Notes: generated by a model not told the origin, from the letters alone. Shown: positions 23,248-34,075, numbered from the stretch's first letter. The stretch: DNA of 64,000 nucleotides from Heliocidaris erythrogramma (GCA_025617745.1 CM046870.1:25401501-25465500); one strand, 5' to 3'. Numbers and translations: made by a program.

Positions 23248-23406
23248 TGTTACAGGTGCTTGAGCGCCACCTGTAGTTGAGGTTGGACAATAAAACCATG
23301 GCTACTAATTGGTAACTCAAGTATGAACGTCGAGATCATTTAGTGATTGAATCTCTTATACACGCCGATGAGAGAGCAGAGTATGTGCGTGAGGGAGAGA
23401 GAAACA
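23248..23406 (+). repeat. 3' LTR of the Gypsy element
   Basis: It matches the 5' LTR over 159 bp except at two visible positions (gcttgagc for gctagagc, and gatgagag for gatcagag). Confidence 0.95.
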
Positions 23407-23805
23407 GTCATTAGACCATATGACAGTTAGACTAAATGATAAGTAGCCCAACTGGTTATCAGACTAAATGGAATTGGACCAAATGATAGGTAGACCATAT
23501 GGTATCAGCCAAAGTAGGTGTAACCCAAATGGATATTAGACTATGTGGCTTGTAGACAAAATTACGTTAGACTATTTGGAAATAGACGAAGTGAAAATTA
23601 GCCGATGTGAAAATTAGCCCAAATGGGTTTTAGACTAAATGGGGTTAGCCAAACTGGGTATTAGACGAATTGGTTATTAGGCCAAATGGAAATTAGACGA
23701 AATGGTAAGTAGACAAACTGATTGTAGACAAAATGAAGTTAGACCACGTGGACTTCGACGAACTGATAATTAGACCAAGCGGTGGTAGACCAAGCGACGG
23801 TGTAC
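23407..23805 (+). repeat. Degenerate ~20-bp motif array, right part
   Basis: Continues the array from 17680-17805. Units such as attagaccatatgacag, attagacgaaatggtaa and tagaccaagcggtgg recur every 19-22 bp in one orientation. A higher-order pattern is visible: the stretch attaaaccaaatgataagta (left part) has a counterpart after the insertion, agactaaatgataagtagcc. Confidence 0.85.
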
Positions 23806-23814
23806 CCCCCTTGT

Positions 23815-24268
23815 CTCGCACAGGTGATACATGTATCTAAGAGCAGTTGTAGTCACTTCTTCGAAAAATTGACAAACCTTTGTCTGACCAAGCAACAACT
23901 TTTGCATGCCAAATCCTGCTCAACAAAAGAAACAGCTGAACCAAACATCTTGACATAAATAGGTTATATGACAGGATAAAAGTATCTTCATCTGAATGTA
24001 CATAACTACAAATATAGTTTATTATGAAAAATCAAGTGTCATGCATCCACAGGTGATCATGAGTGTCATGTATAGCTAGTGTACAGGTCAGTGGGTATCT
24101 CACAAATAGAACTGCTCTGACATTACTTCATGGGATAATGTCTAGCAAGGAAACTGCAACTTTTTGAGACACTGTTCTCCTTCTTAAATAATCAAACAGG
24201 AGTAATTTCAAGATATTTGTAATAGGCTGACAATTAGCTTATAGGCTGTTTGTTGCCTTTCATTCCCC
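23815..24268. mobile_element. Truncated copy of the TTAA foldback element
   Basis: It reads as the reverse complement of 11115-11610: gtctcgcacaggtgata, gacaaacctttgtctgacca, ggcatg-type block, agtgggtatctcacaaatag, then a cattcccc terminus at TTAA (24269-24272). The left arm is replaced by the 20-bp motif array. Confidence 0.8.
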
Positions 24269-24659
24269 TTAAAAAGATTACGGCATGATTAAACTTGTAC
24301 CAGTCTAACATTCACTGACAATAAATTAAATTATAATTCAACCAATCATCTACCACCATCACCAACACACAATACCACATACGCTTTCATAGGGCTCCGA
24401 ATTTTATACTAGTAGGCCTATACTTGATCGTAGCATCTTAAAAAGAAAATTGGTCGACAATTTTCCTGAAATATCAAATTTTGATTTGTTTAAAATTGAA
24501 TTAAGTGACAATTAAAAATTGTCTTCTTATCTTTGCTTAAATGAATTAGGAAATATTTTAAACTCCTTAAATTTTCATTCAACCACAAAAAAGAATTGTT
24601 TTATTTTTAAAAAAGAGAAAAATTTGATATTAATGAATATTCATAATGTTAATATAGGT

Positions 24660-25650
24660 TTTCCAGCACATTTTCGTCACCTCTCCATTCGATTTCGTCA
24701 GTTCTCAATTCGATTTCGTCAGGAGATTCTTTCTCTGTTCAAATCCAAAGTTCAATTTCGTCACATTGTCATTCATATTCGTCAATTGTCAACCAAATTC
24801 AAACATTAGGCATTGTAATTCGTCAATTGTCATTGAAATTCGTCTCTGCCGCCAAGCGAGTGCGGAACGGTAGGATCGATTTCGTCATTATGTCACACAA
24901 ATTCACTATTTTGTCATTCAAATTCGTCAAACCTGTCAATTGCTTTATGGATTTTATTTTGATATGGCCTTTTTATTTTGAAACTACGTTTCTAACCACT
25001 TTCACTTGATATATATATATATTTGTGATCACATCGTTCATGCCATGTAATTCAGAAATGTGCAGATTTTATGTTTATTGAAAGTTTCCACTTAACCACG
25101 AACTATGGAGATTATGTTTCCCATGTTTTATGTTGTGTATATTTATTTATGTTTGGAGAATATGCACTGCTTCACTTGCATCCAATCATATTGCCTTTAA
25201 TGAAATTTTATATATATATTGTGTCACTTTTTAATGTATGTGTGAGCATAATTGGAGTGGATATTGTGAAGATATGAGTGAGGTTGTGTGTGCTGTAAAC
25301 AGAAAATATGTTTTTACGATTGAATCAACTGAAATGTTGCAAGTAAACGCAAGAATCACAAAATTAATTACACTGTATGTCTGAGTGACGATTTTGATTG
25401 AAATTCTGACGAAAAGGAATGCCCATAGACGAAATTGATTCTGCTTTATTTTGCCAAGCCACTGTGACCGACGAATTTGATTTGCAACTGACGAAAATGG
25501 GTACACAAATAACCAAAATGAATGAAGATTTAACGAAATTGATCGACCAAAGACGAAATTGAAAGGAGCATTCGCACATTCCAAAGTGTCCCGGACGAAA
25601 TTGAATGCACATTTAATAAAATTGGTTGACGTTTTCACGAAAATGAGCGG
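24660..25650. repeat. Mirrored arrays of a GACGAAATTGA-type motif
   Basis: The left side (24673-24930) has about nine TTCGTC cores, the first three exactly 21 bp apart (24673, 24694, 24715). The right side (25405-25640) has the complementary GACGAA or ACGAAA cores, usually followed by attga. The motifs face each other across about 450 bp of plain AT-rich DNA, like subterminal repeats of a large DNA transposon. Open frames here merely reflect the repeat. Confidence 0.75.
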
Positions 25651-26714
25651 GAAAACCTTTACTTATATTACGCACTGCATCAGTCTTTACTTTAAAAAGA
25701 TAAGTAAAATTAACATAAATTGTTTGAGTAATACATATAACTTCTTACTTTGAGTTAACATTACTAATTAATACAAGTTGAAATTACTGGAATGTTCCTT
25801 AAGTTTGTATTCAATTTTACTTTAAAATTTCACGTATATTCTACTAAACTGAAAGTTTGAGTTAGTAAGACTTAAATCGAGTGCGTAAGTGGCATAACTT
25901 ATGTTTTTAAAGTAAATTCTACATGGGAAAATAAGTAAAAATTACCAATGGGCACATTATTTTTTTACAGTGTAGACTCTAGATTGTATTCTGACACGGA
26001 TTGCACCTACAATTTGACAGTCAATAATGATTTTAACATTACAATACGCTATTTAATTAACTGAACTTTACCAGCCCTAACGATATGAAAAACAATGGAA
26101 GTTGAGCCCCCCCCCCCCCGTATTTAAGATATTATGTGAACCTTTAATGTTCTTGCTTATAATGCATCGGTCACAAATATATTCCAAAACATGGAAATAA
26201 AAGTATACAACAGTGCATGGGTCACAGCAAACTTTTAGTCAAATTATGATGCACGAATGTTCTGATATTTGGTTGGAAATTTCGATTAAAAATAAGACAC
26301 TGTAGACTCACATAAGAGGTGTGGTAGATAATTTTCCCTTTCACATTACACATGGTACATGCCTAAAAAATAAAATAATCTGTGTTTAAGATACGTCTTG
26401 TTTTGAATGGTAATTTGATGGACAAGACAAGGCCTATATATACAGCAGAGGGTGTGGGTAGTTCAGAATACGAAAAGAGATTTGAAGACGCAAAATGGCG
26501 CGTTTAAGGATAAAACTGTAATCCTGTAATCAGATTTTAAAATTTGAGACTATTCCAGGCCAAGTAAAGTTCCTGAAATTTTCAACTATACTCAGAACAT
26601 TAGATTTGTGTGTCTGTGTGTGTGTGTTTGTTTGTTGTTGTTGTTTTGTCTTGTTGTTTTTTTTTTATTCATGAATACTTAGTATACATGTAGATTGAAT
26701 CCGGGAAAATATCA
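25651..26714. other. AT-rich non-coding stretch
   Basis: No supported gene. It contains a C run near 26107-26119 and a GT-rich simple repeat near 26610-26650. Confidence 0.45.
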
Positions 26715-26722
26715 ATTACATT

Positions 26723-27134
26723 CAGTGGCGTATCTAGGGATTATGGCACCCGGGAAAAACAATGAAGTTACCCCCAAACCCCCCCCCCCCCAACCCCTCC
26801 CCTCCGAGTGCCCAAACTCATGTACGTTAATAACTTTATTGTACAAGCGAGCAGAGCGCAACTGAGTGGTAGAAAAGCTGGGGGCGCGAAATTGCGAGAT
26901 CCTTATACGAGGGAGCAAAACGACCGAGCTTTGTAAATTTTGTGCATTTCATACCCTCAAATACAAGATTTTTAGTACATTTACCTTCCGGATTTGGGGG
27001 TGCAAAATCTGTAAGGATTGTGATTTTTCTTCATTTCCCCCTTTTTTTTCTTTCTCCCTTCTTTGCGTTTTTTTGCGCCCCTCCAAGTGCCGCCAGGGGC
27101 ACGTGCCCCCTGCCTTAACCTAGATACGCCACTG
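26723..27134. mobile_element. hAT-type non-autonomous transposon, 412 bp
   Basis: Termini are cagtggcgtatctaggg at the left and tagatacgccactg at the right. A perfect 8-bp duplication attacatt flanks it (26715-26722 and 27135-27142). An 8-bp duplication with a CAGTGG-type end indicates the hAT superfamily. It contains a C-rich run and a pyrimidine tract and no coding capacity. It lies 16 bp beyond the stop codon of the minus-strand BTB gene, and a minus-strand AATAAA lies inside it at 26835-26840. Confidence 0.9.
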
Positions 27135-27158
27135 ATTACATTCGAGGCAGCAGCTAGC

Positions 27159-28628
27159 TTACTCTTCAGCCTCACCAATCAAATAACCTGCATTGCCATT
27201 GTGAATTACAAGTGCTATTCTGGCTTTCACTTTGCGAGGCATCTCTCTGTTGATAGCTGCAAAACGCATTTTAAACTGAAATAAGTTTGTACGGCATCCG
27301 TATCCGTATCTGAAAAGACCGGTTCTTTCGTCTTTGGGATTTCTAGGAGGAAGAGGCTTTTTGGAAACGAAAAGCTCGGTAGTGCCGGCCTCAGTGAGAA
27401 TCTGGACTGCGACCTCTGCAGTCTGTTCTGTCTCCTCCATCGAATCCTGATTAGTGCGCCCTTTACTTGACGACATGTTTATCTTGCATATGTTTATTTC
27501 TAGCTCATTCGTAGTACTTAGGCCTACAAGTCCTAGGAAATGGGCCTCGACGTCATAGACAGGAGATATTCGAACATTTGCGTGCCAACTTCCACGCTCA
27601 TATTCATAATGGCTTTCAATTCTTGTGCTGATTTGGACTTCCTGTAGGACATTACCCATGGATATCTCGCGGCCTGTTTGAATTTCAATGAATCCTTCTT
27701 TGTCTGGTTTTACATCTCTTGTGTGATTCGACTTAGATGTTGATTCGAATGGCGGTCGCAGGTAAAGCCTGGGTTGTGGTGTAGAGATGGAAAACTCAGC
27801 AATAGACGCCTCACGAAAGAGGGCGTGTTGCTCGTACATTCGGACCAGAAAACGTGGATTGCTTTTGAGGACGCGCTTGATGACATCCGTTGATCCAATC
27901 TTCATTAGCTGCAGAGCAGACATGAAAGGGAAATGAATGCAATCGATCACCCTCATGAAATCATCTTCATCGGTACACTGCATGAGCCAAGGTGTGAGCT
28001 TCTGGAATACAACGAACTCATCCTCAACCACAATACTGGGGCACTTACAGCCCAATAAAGCTGTAATGGAGGTTCCGTCTAGGCTCTGTAGATGTTGAGC
28101 AGAAATCTGTTCGAAATGTTTGCAAAGGAAGCTAAAGCAAGCCATCTTTGTACGTTCCAGGTTGGATGAAACCGCAAGAGGCAACATTGTTACAATCCAT
28201 GACTGAAGATCCCTCTCTGACTGGCTTATGTACTTGTCGCAGAGAACTTTTAGTTCTTCGATTCCATACTTGATACATAGCTTTAACAAGGGCACTGCAT
28301 TTTCATCGGATATGGTCAAGGCTTCCGTGTACATAAACTCCAGCAAGTGGTGAAAAACGTCACAGCAGTCGGGTTCTTCGTCAAATGTGAAAGTTGAATT
28401 CTTTTTTTGTTCCAAACTACCCTTGGAGGCATTTGACGGGTTGCTGTCTCGACTAGAACAAGAAGGTGTTACCAGAACTTTCTTGAAGACATCACTCCAA
28501 GAACACATTACCAGCAGATGCGCATGAAAAGTATGCGGGCCAACTTTGAGGGTTACATCAGAGTACTTTGGAGCGTTGAAATATGGGCCGAGCTTAGGTG
28601 GCTCTTTAGGCGTTTGTGTAGACCCCAT
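27159..28628 (-). CDS. BTB-BACK domain protein, BTBD17-like (gene 1)
   Basis: A large minus-strand exon encodes about 489 residues from the ATG at 28628. The BTB/POZ domain spans roughly residues 20-120, with KYSDVTLKVGPHTFHAHLLV, SWSDVFKKVL and HHLLEFMYTEALTISDENAV. A BACK region follows (about 130-240), including CFSFLCKHFEQISAQ and DEFVVFQKLTPWL. The C-terminal 200 residues form a further domain, as in BTBD17 and its relatives. BTB domains mediate dimerisation and often Cullin-3 binding; a role in a ubiquitin ligase is a family-based guess. An acceptor (tatcttttcag, AG at 28656-28657 on the plus strand) lies just upstream with the frame still open, so a 5' exon probably exists and the true start may be upstream. 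A hAT-type MITE follows the stop closely. Confidence 0.9.
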   Translation of the reverse strand: MGSTQTPKEPPKLGPYFNAPKYSDVTLKVGPHTFHAHLLVMCSWSDVFKKVLVTPSCSSRDSNPSNASKGSLEQKKNSTFTFDEEPDCCDVFHHLLEFMYTEALTISDENAVPLLKLCIKYGIEELKVLCDKYISQSERDLQSWIVTMLPLAVSSNLERTKMACFSFLCKHFEQISAQHLQSLDGTSITALLGCKCPSIVVEDEFVVFQKLTPWLMQCTDEDDFMRVIDCIHFPFMSALQLMKIGSTDVIKRVLKSNPRFLVRMYEQHALFREASIAEFSISTPQPRLYLRPPFESTSKSNHTRDVKPDKEGFIEIQTGREISMGNVLQEVQISTRIESHYEYERGSWHANVRISPVYDVEAHFLGLVGLSTTNELEINICKINMSSSKGRTNQDSMEETEQTAEVAVQILTEAGTTELFVSKKPLPPRNPKDERTGLFRYGYGCRTNLFQFKMRFAAINREMPRKVKARIALVIHNGNAGYLIGEAEE

Positions 28629-28655
28629 CTCCACTGCTTTGACTTGATCTGTTTT

Positions 28656-28668
28656 CTGAAAAGATACA
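28656..28668 (-). promoter_or_regulatory. Candidate splice acceptor of BTB gene 1
   Basis: On the minus strand, gtatcttttcag precedes the coding exon, which would begin at 28655. The frame is open across it. The second BTB gene has an acceptor at the equivalent place, supporting a shared intron. Confidence 0.6.
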
Positions 28669-28734
28669 CAAAAGTAAGAAAAAAAGAGAGGAAGTGAGAA
28701 TCCGTTTTATGATTTTGGGAGGCGTTTGGTCATA

Positions 28735-28915
28735 GTTTAAAGAGACTGGCCCCTACAAGGGCCTTTTCTTTCTTGCTGCAACCTACTTTTGCAATATATT
28801 ATGTGAATAATTTGATCCATGCTCCTATTGTTTCTGTTGTCCTTTTTTCTGTATTATGAAATGTATTTTACATTTCATTGCAAAGTGCAATAAATTTGAA
28901 TTGAATTGAAAAAAA
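28735..28915 (+). mobile_element. LINE 3' end fragment
   Basis: A short untranslated-type stretch ends in aataaatttgaattgaattg and A-rich sequence. The tail of ttgaa units is typical of a LINE 3' end. No coding part remains. Confidence 0.5.
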
Positions 28916-29053
28916 TAATAGAATGAAGTAGGCCCATTTGAATTCATTCAGGCAGCTTGCTTGCAATTGCATTAGTCGTGTAACTTCTCAAGAATAGTGA
29001 ATGATGCTGTGCAGACATACCACTCTTATATCTTCAGATTTTCATATTGAATT

Positions 29054-29330
29054 TACTTGAATTGAATTGAATTGAATTTTTATTTACTTCCTTGCCATCG
29101 CTCCAATGTGAAAAACGAGGAATACAATGTGTAACAATGCGTTGAACATGGAGTACAGTACAGTAAATAATTCAGAAAATAGGCAAAAAAAGAACATTAT
29201 AAATACATGAATTATATAACGATTGTTCGTTATGTTTAAGGAATCAATAATAAGAAAGAAAATATAGTAAATGGAGGAAAAACTGAAGAAGGGTAGGCAT
29301 TGGAAGGTAAGTTCACCAAGCATTGACAAA
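29054..29330 (-). mobile_element. LINE 3' end fragment, minus strand
   Basis: It begins with four ttgaa-type units (29054-29080), the tail read backwards, followed by AT-rich sequence without a real frame. It resembles the tail used at 28735-28915 in opposite orientation. Confidence 0.5.
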
Positions 29331-31160
29331 TATGTTATTAGTGTTTTACGTTTTCTGCTGATACGCTATTGTCAATATATCAGCCTTAGATAATGATTCT
29401 GTAAAGCGAAATTGCAAGGTAAAATGCGAGTAGTGTGTTAACTACATTATGGTTAACTATTAGAGAACCCGTACGCGCACGCGTACGGGTAACCTCCTAC
29501 TCAAGCCTCATTTACTCAAAACTTCGCTACTCAATCCATCGCTGCTCATCCATCGATCATCAACCTAGTCTTCTCATCTCATCTCATCTGGTCTACAGTC
29601 CTTTTCAGGACTTCACCCATTGTCACGAAAGAATATTTCTTCTTTTCTCTCTTGTCATTCTTTCTCGTCTATCCATTTCTAATTTCTTTTTCCCTTTCCT
29701 CCTACCAACACACATGGTGAACCGTAAACCTTCTCCACGTTAAGAATAGCATCTTACTCATTTATTTTCACGCACAGCATGCTGGGTAATTTGTAAATAT
29801 ATATACTAGCTGTAAACATTATCATTAGGTGATTGTAAAAGAGAAGGATAATTCACGATACTAGTACGTTACCAAATTAGAAGAAATAACATCACGTAAA
29901 GTCTAAAGACTGAATCGATAATTCAAGATTCGTGTAGATGGATTTAACACTCTGGTATTTGATTTATCAAACTTTGTAATACATCCTTTGTATGCTTTGC
30001 CACAACCCAACATGTTACATAAATTGGACTGCCCAACAACCAACCCCTTCCCCCCCCCCCCCCCCCCCCCCCCTCCAAAAAAAAAATCAATTTTTTAGCG
30101 ACGTCAGTGCCCTCTGAAGCCAAGACAGATCGGGATACTTTCCCGTACAATCAAAGAAGACATTGGGCCAAAATAGTCCAGCTCATGTATTTCTCCCCTC
30201 TCTCTCTCTTTCTCTCCCATTCACATATATATATACACACACACACGCACACACACACCACTTTAGTCACATACATGTACAACCATATAAACCGATGCCA
30301 TTCTCTCTCTTACAAACACACACACACAACGGAATGTGATTTAATCGAATATGTGCAGAAAAAGGAACCAAAGCTTGTAAGGATATGGAAAACGTTTCAA
30401 TTAAGCCTGTGTTCTGAATAATGTTTAATCAAAGTTTCTCTTAAAAATTATGTTCACGGGGCAATTAACAGGAGGAGAAGGGGGGGGGTGACCTGCACGC
30501 CTACAATAATCGGATCGATAGGCTTGCGTTTTAGTTTCGATTTTTAAATTTTATTTACATTTTAACCAACATTAACAACAACTAAGGATACAATGATACA
30601 AGAATGATCAATAATATGTTCAAATTAAAGCTGGAATATAGATTGATAGCAGAAAACACCAAAAAAGCACTAATCAATACCTGTCCTATATTAATTTCTA
30701 GTACGGTCAGTAAACATAATAGTAAAGGTACGGTACAAAGGCAAAGCTCCTTCTCATACAATATTTTATTAACCATAAGACCACCCATTACCAAACTACA
30801 CAGTGGCAGAAATCGCTAAAGGAAGGCCTTCACTATTTCCCCTTTTGTTCCATATAGCAGATTACACCAAAACAGACCCGTCCCCTATCAAAACACAAAA
30901 CGCTCGTAATCGTAGAGTTTTCTGTAGAATTATGCATATATACTTTCGCAAATGAATGCTTTTAAGCCAAATTGCTTAATAATCAGGTGCAAAATGACTT
31001 AAGTGTTTTAACAACTCACTTAGTTTTCGAACTTATTGAATTTTAACAGCATATTCGCAAATCAATTATTCTTTATTTCACATCTCTTAAAAATGACATT
31101 ACATATATACAATCAAAGATTAACAGTAAGTAAATTGTACATTTAAAACAAATTAGGAAA
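29331..31160. other. Non-coding DNA with microsatellites
   Basis: No supported gene. Contents include a C24 run at 30050-30073, CT and CA repeats at about 30198-30260 and 30318-30330, and AT-rich sequence. The frames at 29435-29743 and 30107-30421 are low-complexity. Confidence 0.5.
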
Positions 31161-31170
31161 TAAATACATA

Positions 31171-31467
31171 GGCCTGTATTCTGAACCCTGGTTTAACCAT
31201 GGTCTAAATGTGTGGTTTAACTATGGGCAGCCAAATGTGACACGAATCTCTAACAGCAGATATTCAATTTATCAGCCTTTTTAGTACTCAAAAAATGTCT
31301 GGGAATGTTAAGTACAATAGTTCACTTGACCATTAAAGCATGAGACCAGAATCCAGTAAACATAAGGAACATACAGTGTGAACAAATTTTGGACATTTTG
31401 GTTACCCATAGTTACACCACAGATTTAAACCATGGTTTAAGTTAAACCGGAGTTCAGAATGCAGGCC
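31171..31467. mobile_element. MITE with GGCCTG termini, 297 bp
   Basis: Terminal blocks ggcctgtattctgaaccctg and the complement of gttcagaatgcaggcc pair, followed by palindromic ggtttaaccatggt. ATA flanks both ends (31168-31170 and 31468-31470). Related blocks (ggtattctga with ggtttaa) occur near 55062, 57034 and 63600, so the family has other copies in this window. Confidence 0.75.
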
Positions 31468-31559
31468 ATAGTGATGGCCAGTGATGAAGTGGACGTGAGG
31501 GAGTAGCAAAGGCCATTGACCTCTTCCTAATAACTCCATCACTGTCATAAAACATATAT

Positions 31560-32480
31560 TACAATCAAATCAAATCAAATCAATCAGATCAAAATCAATT
31601 TTGGTTTATTAATATAAAATACACAATAAAATACAAAAATATAAAAGTTTACATAAAATGTGCATCAGAAATAGGAATAATTATATACAATAAAAATCAT
31701 TAAATAATCAAGATCATTATAAAAGTATTACATGAAACTATATTCATATTGTAATAAAATTAATGATAATGATTAAGAAGTTAGCGTCAGGTTGCAAAGG
31801 TATTTAATGAATAAAAGAGGTGATTTCTCAAACCCACCTTTAAAACAAAATATGTAAATAAATAATAAAGTAACAATATTTAAGTATAAACAAATAAACA
31901 ATAAAATAACACAAAGTAAAATAAGAATAACATGTGACATGTCATGACGATAATTCAGAAGATAAGTTTTGTATTTTCTTTTGAAAGATTGGAGCGAAGG
32001 ACATTGTTTAAATTCTAACAGCGAATTGTTCCACACAACCGGTCCATTATAAGTTATTACTGTTCTTGGGAAGCTGAGCTGTAGCCATAAAAAGGAATGT
32101 ACAATTTATCTGAATTCCTTATCAAATACTTTTTTTATATTTACGTTAAGTAGCAAGATAGTTTTTAAATATATCAAGCAATATATTTTTATAATAACAA
32201 AACATGAATGATGCAATTTGAAAAGTATCCAAATCATAATCTTTTAGAATCTTTAATTAAAGATAATTTACGTGTATGTGCAAAAAATAAAGAATTGCTA
32301 AGTTCTCGTATTGTCCGTTTTTGTAAGTGAAAGAGTCGTTGCATTACATAAGCTGCACAGTTACTCCATACAATATTGCAGTAGCTGAAGCGTGGTAATT
32401 TCAAAGTATTGTATAATATATTATCATTTTGGTATACTGTATATATAGTGGTACAGAAATTGAGATTTGTTTTGGTTTTG
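31560..32480 (-). pseudogene. LINE 3' region with C-terminal ORF2 remnant
   Basis: Minus-strand frames carry VMQRLFHLQKRTIREL and then MWNNSLLEFKQCPSLQSFK and RKYKTYLLN, the end of a LINE ORF2. Stops interrupt the remainder. The 3' end has a (GATTT)n tail at 31563-31590. The endonuclease and reverse transcriptase core are absent. Confidence 0.75.
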
Positions 32481-33290
32481 ATGGAAAGTTCGTTTGCCTT
32501 CTTGCACTATCCACATTCTAATGTTAGTACATTTCAGTTGCCAGTGTTTCTGGGTCAGGCTGGCGTTTTGGTATGTGGATGGGTGATAAGGCAAACATTG
32601 GTAAATTTCTCAAAGATATTTGGTAAGGTTATAAATAATAGCATGGTGGAGTTTGTTACTGGGCAGAGCTGTTGCTGTCTGTGATTTACTAATGTTAATG
32701 TACGGGATTATAGGATGGTGATTGGTTGTTGGGAATGAATAATTTGTACTGAATTAGAAATTGCAGATAGTCCAGCTGAAAATAATTATTTCTTTTTGAA
32801 ATATTTATTTCAGGGTTGCTGTTTTCCAGCTTGCTTGCGTGCTTCAGAGTTTTGGGAAGAGCGAGAGAAAGAGGACAGGTGAGAGACATGCCGAGAGAGA
32901 GAGAGAGTATGTGAGTGAGTGAGTGTGTGGGTGTGTGTGAAAGAAAGGTGCGAGAGGTATTGAGACATGAGAATTGCGGAAGGGAGGCGGTGAGAGAGGG
33001 CAGGTGAAAGAAATAAGTGAGCGACGGGATGGGGGTGAGGTACGAGAGACGTGGAGGGAGTGAAGTGGCGAGAGAGTGAGCGAAATGGCGAGAGAGAGAG
33101 GGAGAGAGAGCTGCGCAAGTGCGAAGAGAACAATGGCAGGTTGGAGAACTCAACTTGGAAAGTCAAATTCGCGGTAAATGCAGTCCTATTTAACATCATA
33201 GGGAGGATTAGTCAGAACCCATGGCGTAGTGGTGATCCGCCATGCGGTATTTTTGGGGGCATAATAAGGAAAAGGGGCTTTGAGATAAAT
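32481..33290. other. Non-coding DNA with GA/GT-rich tract
   Basis: A purine-rich, GT- and GA-repeat region at about 32870-33115 keeps frames open on both strands but encodes only low-complexity sequence. No gene is supported. Confidence 0.5.
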
Positions 33291-33296
33291 GCAAAA

Positions 33297-33345
33297 CTGG
33301 GCGTTGTGGCGTGCGCCTGTAATCCAGCTATTACAGTGGAAGTTC
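33297..33345 (+). ncRNA. Fragment resembling the SRP (7SL) RNA 5' domain
   Basis: ctgggcgttgtggcgtgcgc followed by ctgtaatccagcta matches the well-known 5' Alu-domain start of animal 7SL RNA, including the GUGGCG and CUGUAAUCCAGCUA parts. The S-domain core (GGTGACC and related blocks) is not found downstream. I read it as a 5' fragment or pseudogene rather than a working SRP RNA. Confidence 0.4.
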
Positions 33346-33765
33346 ATGTATGTTTGCACCGCTCACTTTGTGGGATGGGCCATTTTGAAATGTTAATGAG
33401 GGAATCACTGAACCGGTTCAGTGAGCACCGCCGGACAGACTTGCTTTCAATCTATTCCAACTGCAGGTATGTACAATATTTAGATCTTGTGACCAAAAAG
33501 GCATTAGGCCTACTAGTATGACTACTCACTTAGACACTAGATAGACCCTCATGGAAACCCCAAATCTGAAGTACAAAATTTTTGCTGATAAGGAGAAGAA
33601 AAACTTTTATTGTATTACTAGAGCATGGACCTACTAGTACTAGTCCCATGCTAAGTTAGTAAGAGTAATTGAGTTGATAAATCAAGTCAAGAAAAAAATA
33701 TATGCCACATGATTTGGGGCTTTGGGCAAGGGGGATGCCGTCAAGGGAGAGGGGGGGGGGGGGGT

Positions 33766-34075
33766 GGCTCATCTCCATCTCTGATGAGGGTTGGCTCATC
33801 TTCATCTGTGATGAGGGGTGGTTTATCTCCATCTCTGATGAGGGTTGGCCCATCTTCATCTCTGATGAGGGTTGGCTCACCTCCATCTCTGATGAGGGTT
33901 GACACATCTTCACCTCGGATAGGGGATGATGGCTCATCTTCCTCAATTTGGAGAGGTGGCTCATTTTCAACTCTGAAGGGGGTGGCTCATTTCTCTGATG
34001 CGGGATGGCTCATTTTCAACTCTGAAGTGGGGTGGCTCATCTTCTATGACGAGGGATGACTCATCTTCATCTCTT
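33766..34075. repeat. 27-bp minisatellite
   Basis: The unit gatgagggttggctcatctt plus catctct repeats cleanly from about 33766 to 33911, then continues in degenerate form to 34075. The 27-bp length keeps all three frames open, giving 9-residue protein repeats on both strands (DEGWLISIS on plus, SEMKMGQPS on minus). I see no sign that either is a gene. Confidence 0.85.

Larger units (their letters stand above)
17806..23406 (+). mobile_element. Ty3/Gypsy LTR retrotransposon, nearly complete
   Basis: The element is 5.6 kb with TG...CA LTRs of 159 bp at each end, flanked by a perfect 5-bp duplication gtcat (17801-17805 and 23407-23411). I can see only two differences between the LTRs, so the insertion is recent. 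Internal order is primer site, Gag, zinc knuckles, protease, reverse transcriptase, RNase H, integrase, polypurine tract, which is the Gypsy order. Reading frames are broken by one extra base in an A tract, two short tandem duplications and one stop. No envelope-like frame lies between integrase and the 3' LTR. The protein style is Mag/SURL-like; clade placement is inference. Confidence 0.95.

Noticed and set aside
32695-33199. Minus-strand frames of 129 and 152 codons rich in S, L and H
   Set aside because: They arise from GA/GT repeats and overlap each other in two frames.
33656-34059. Repeat protein on either strand of the minisatellite
   Set aside because: Both strands are equally open because the unit is 27 bp; no start context or splice evidence.
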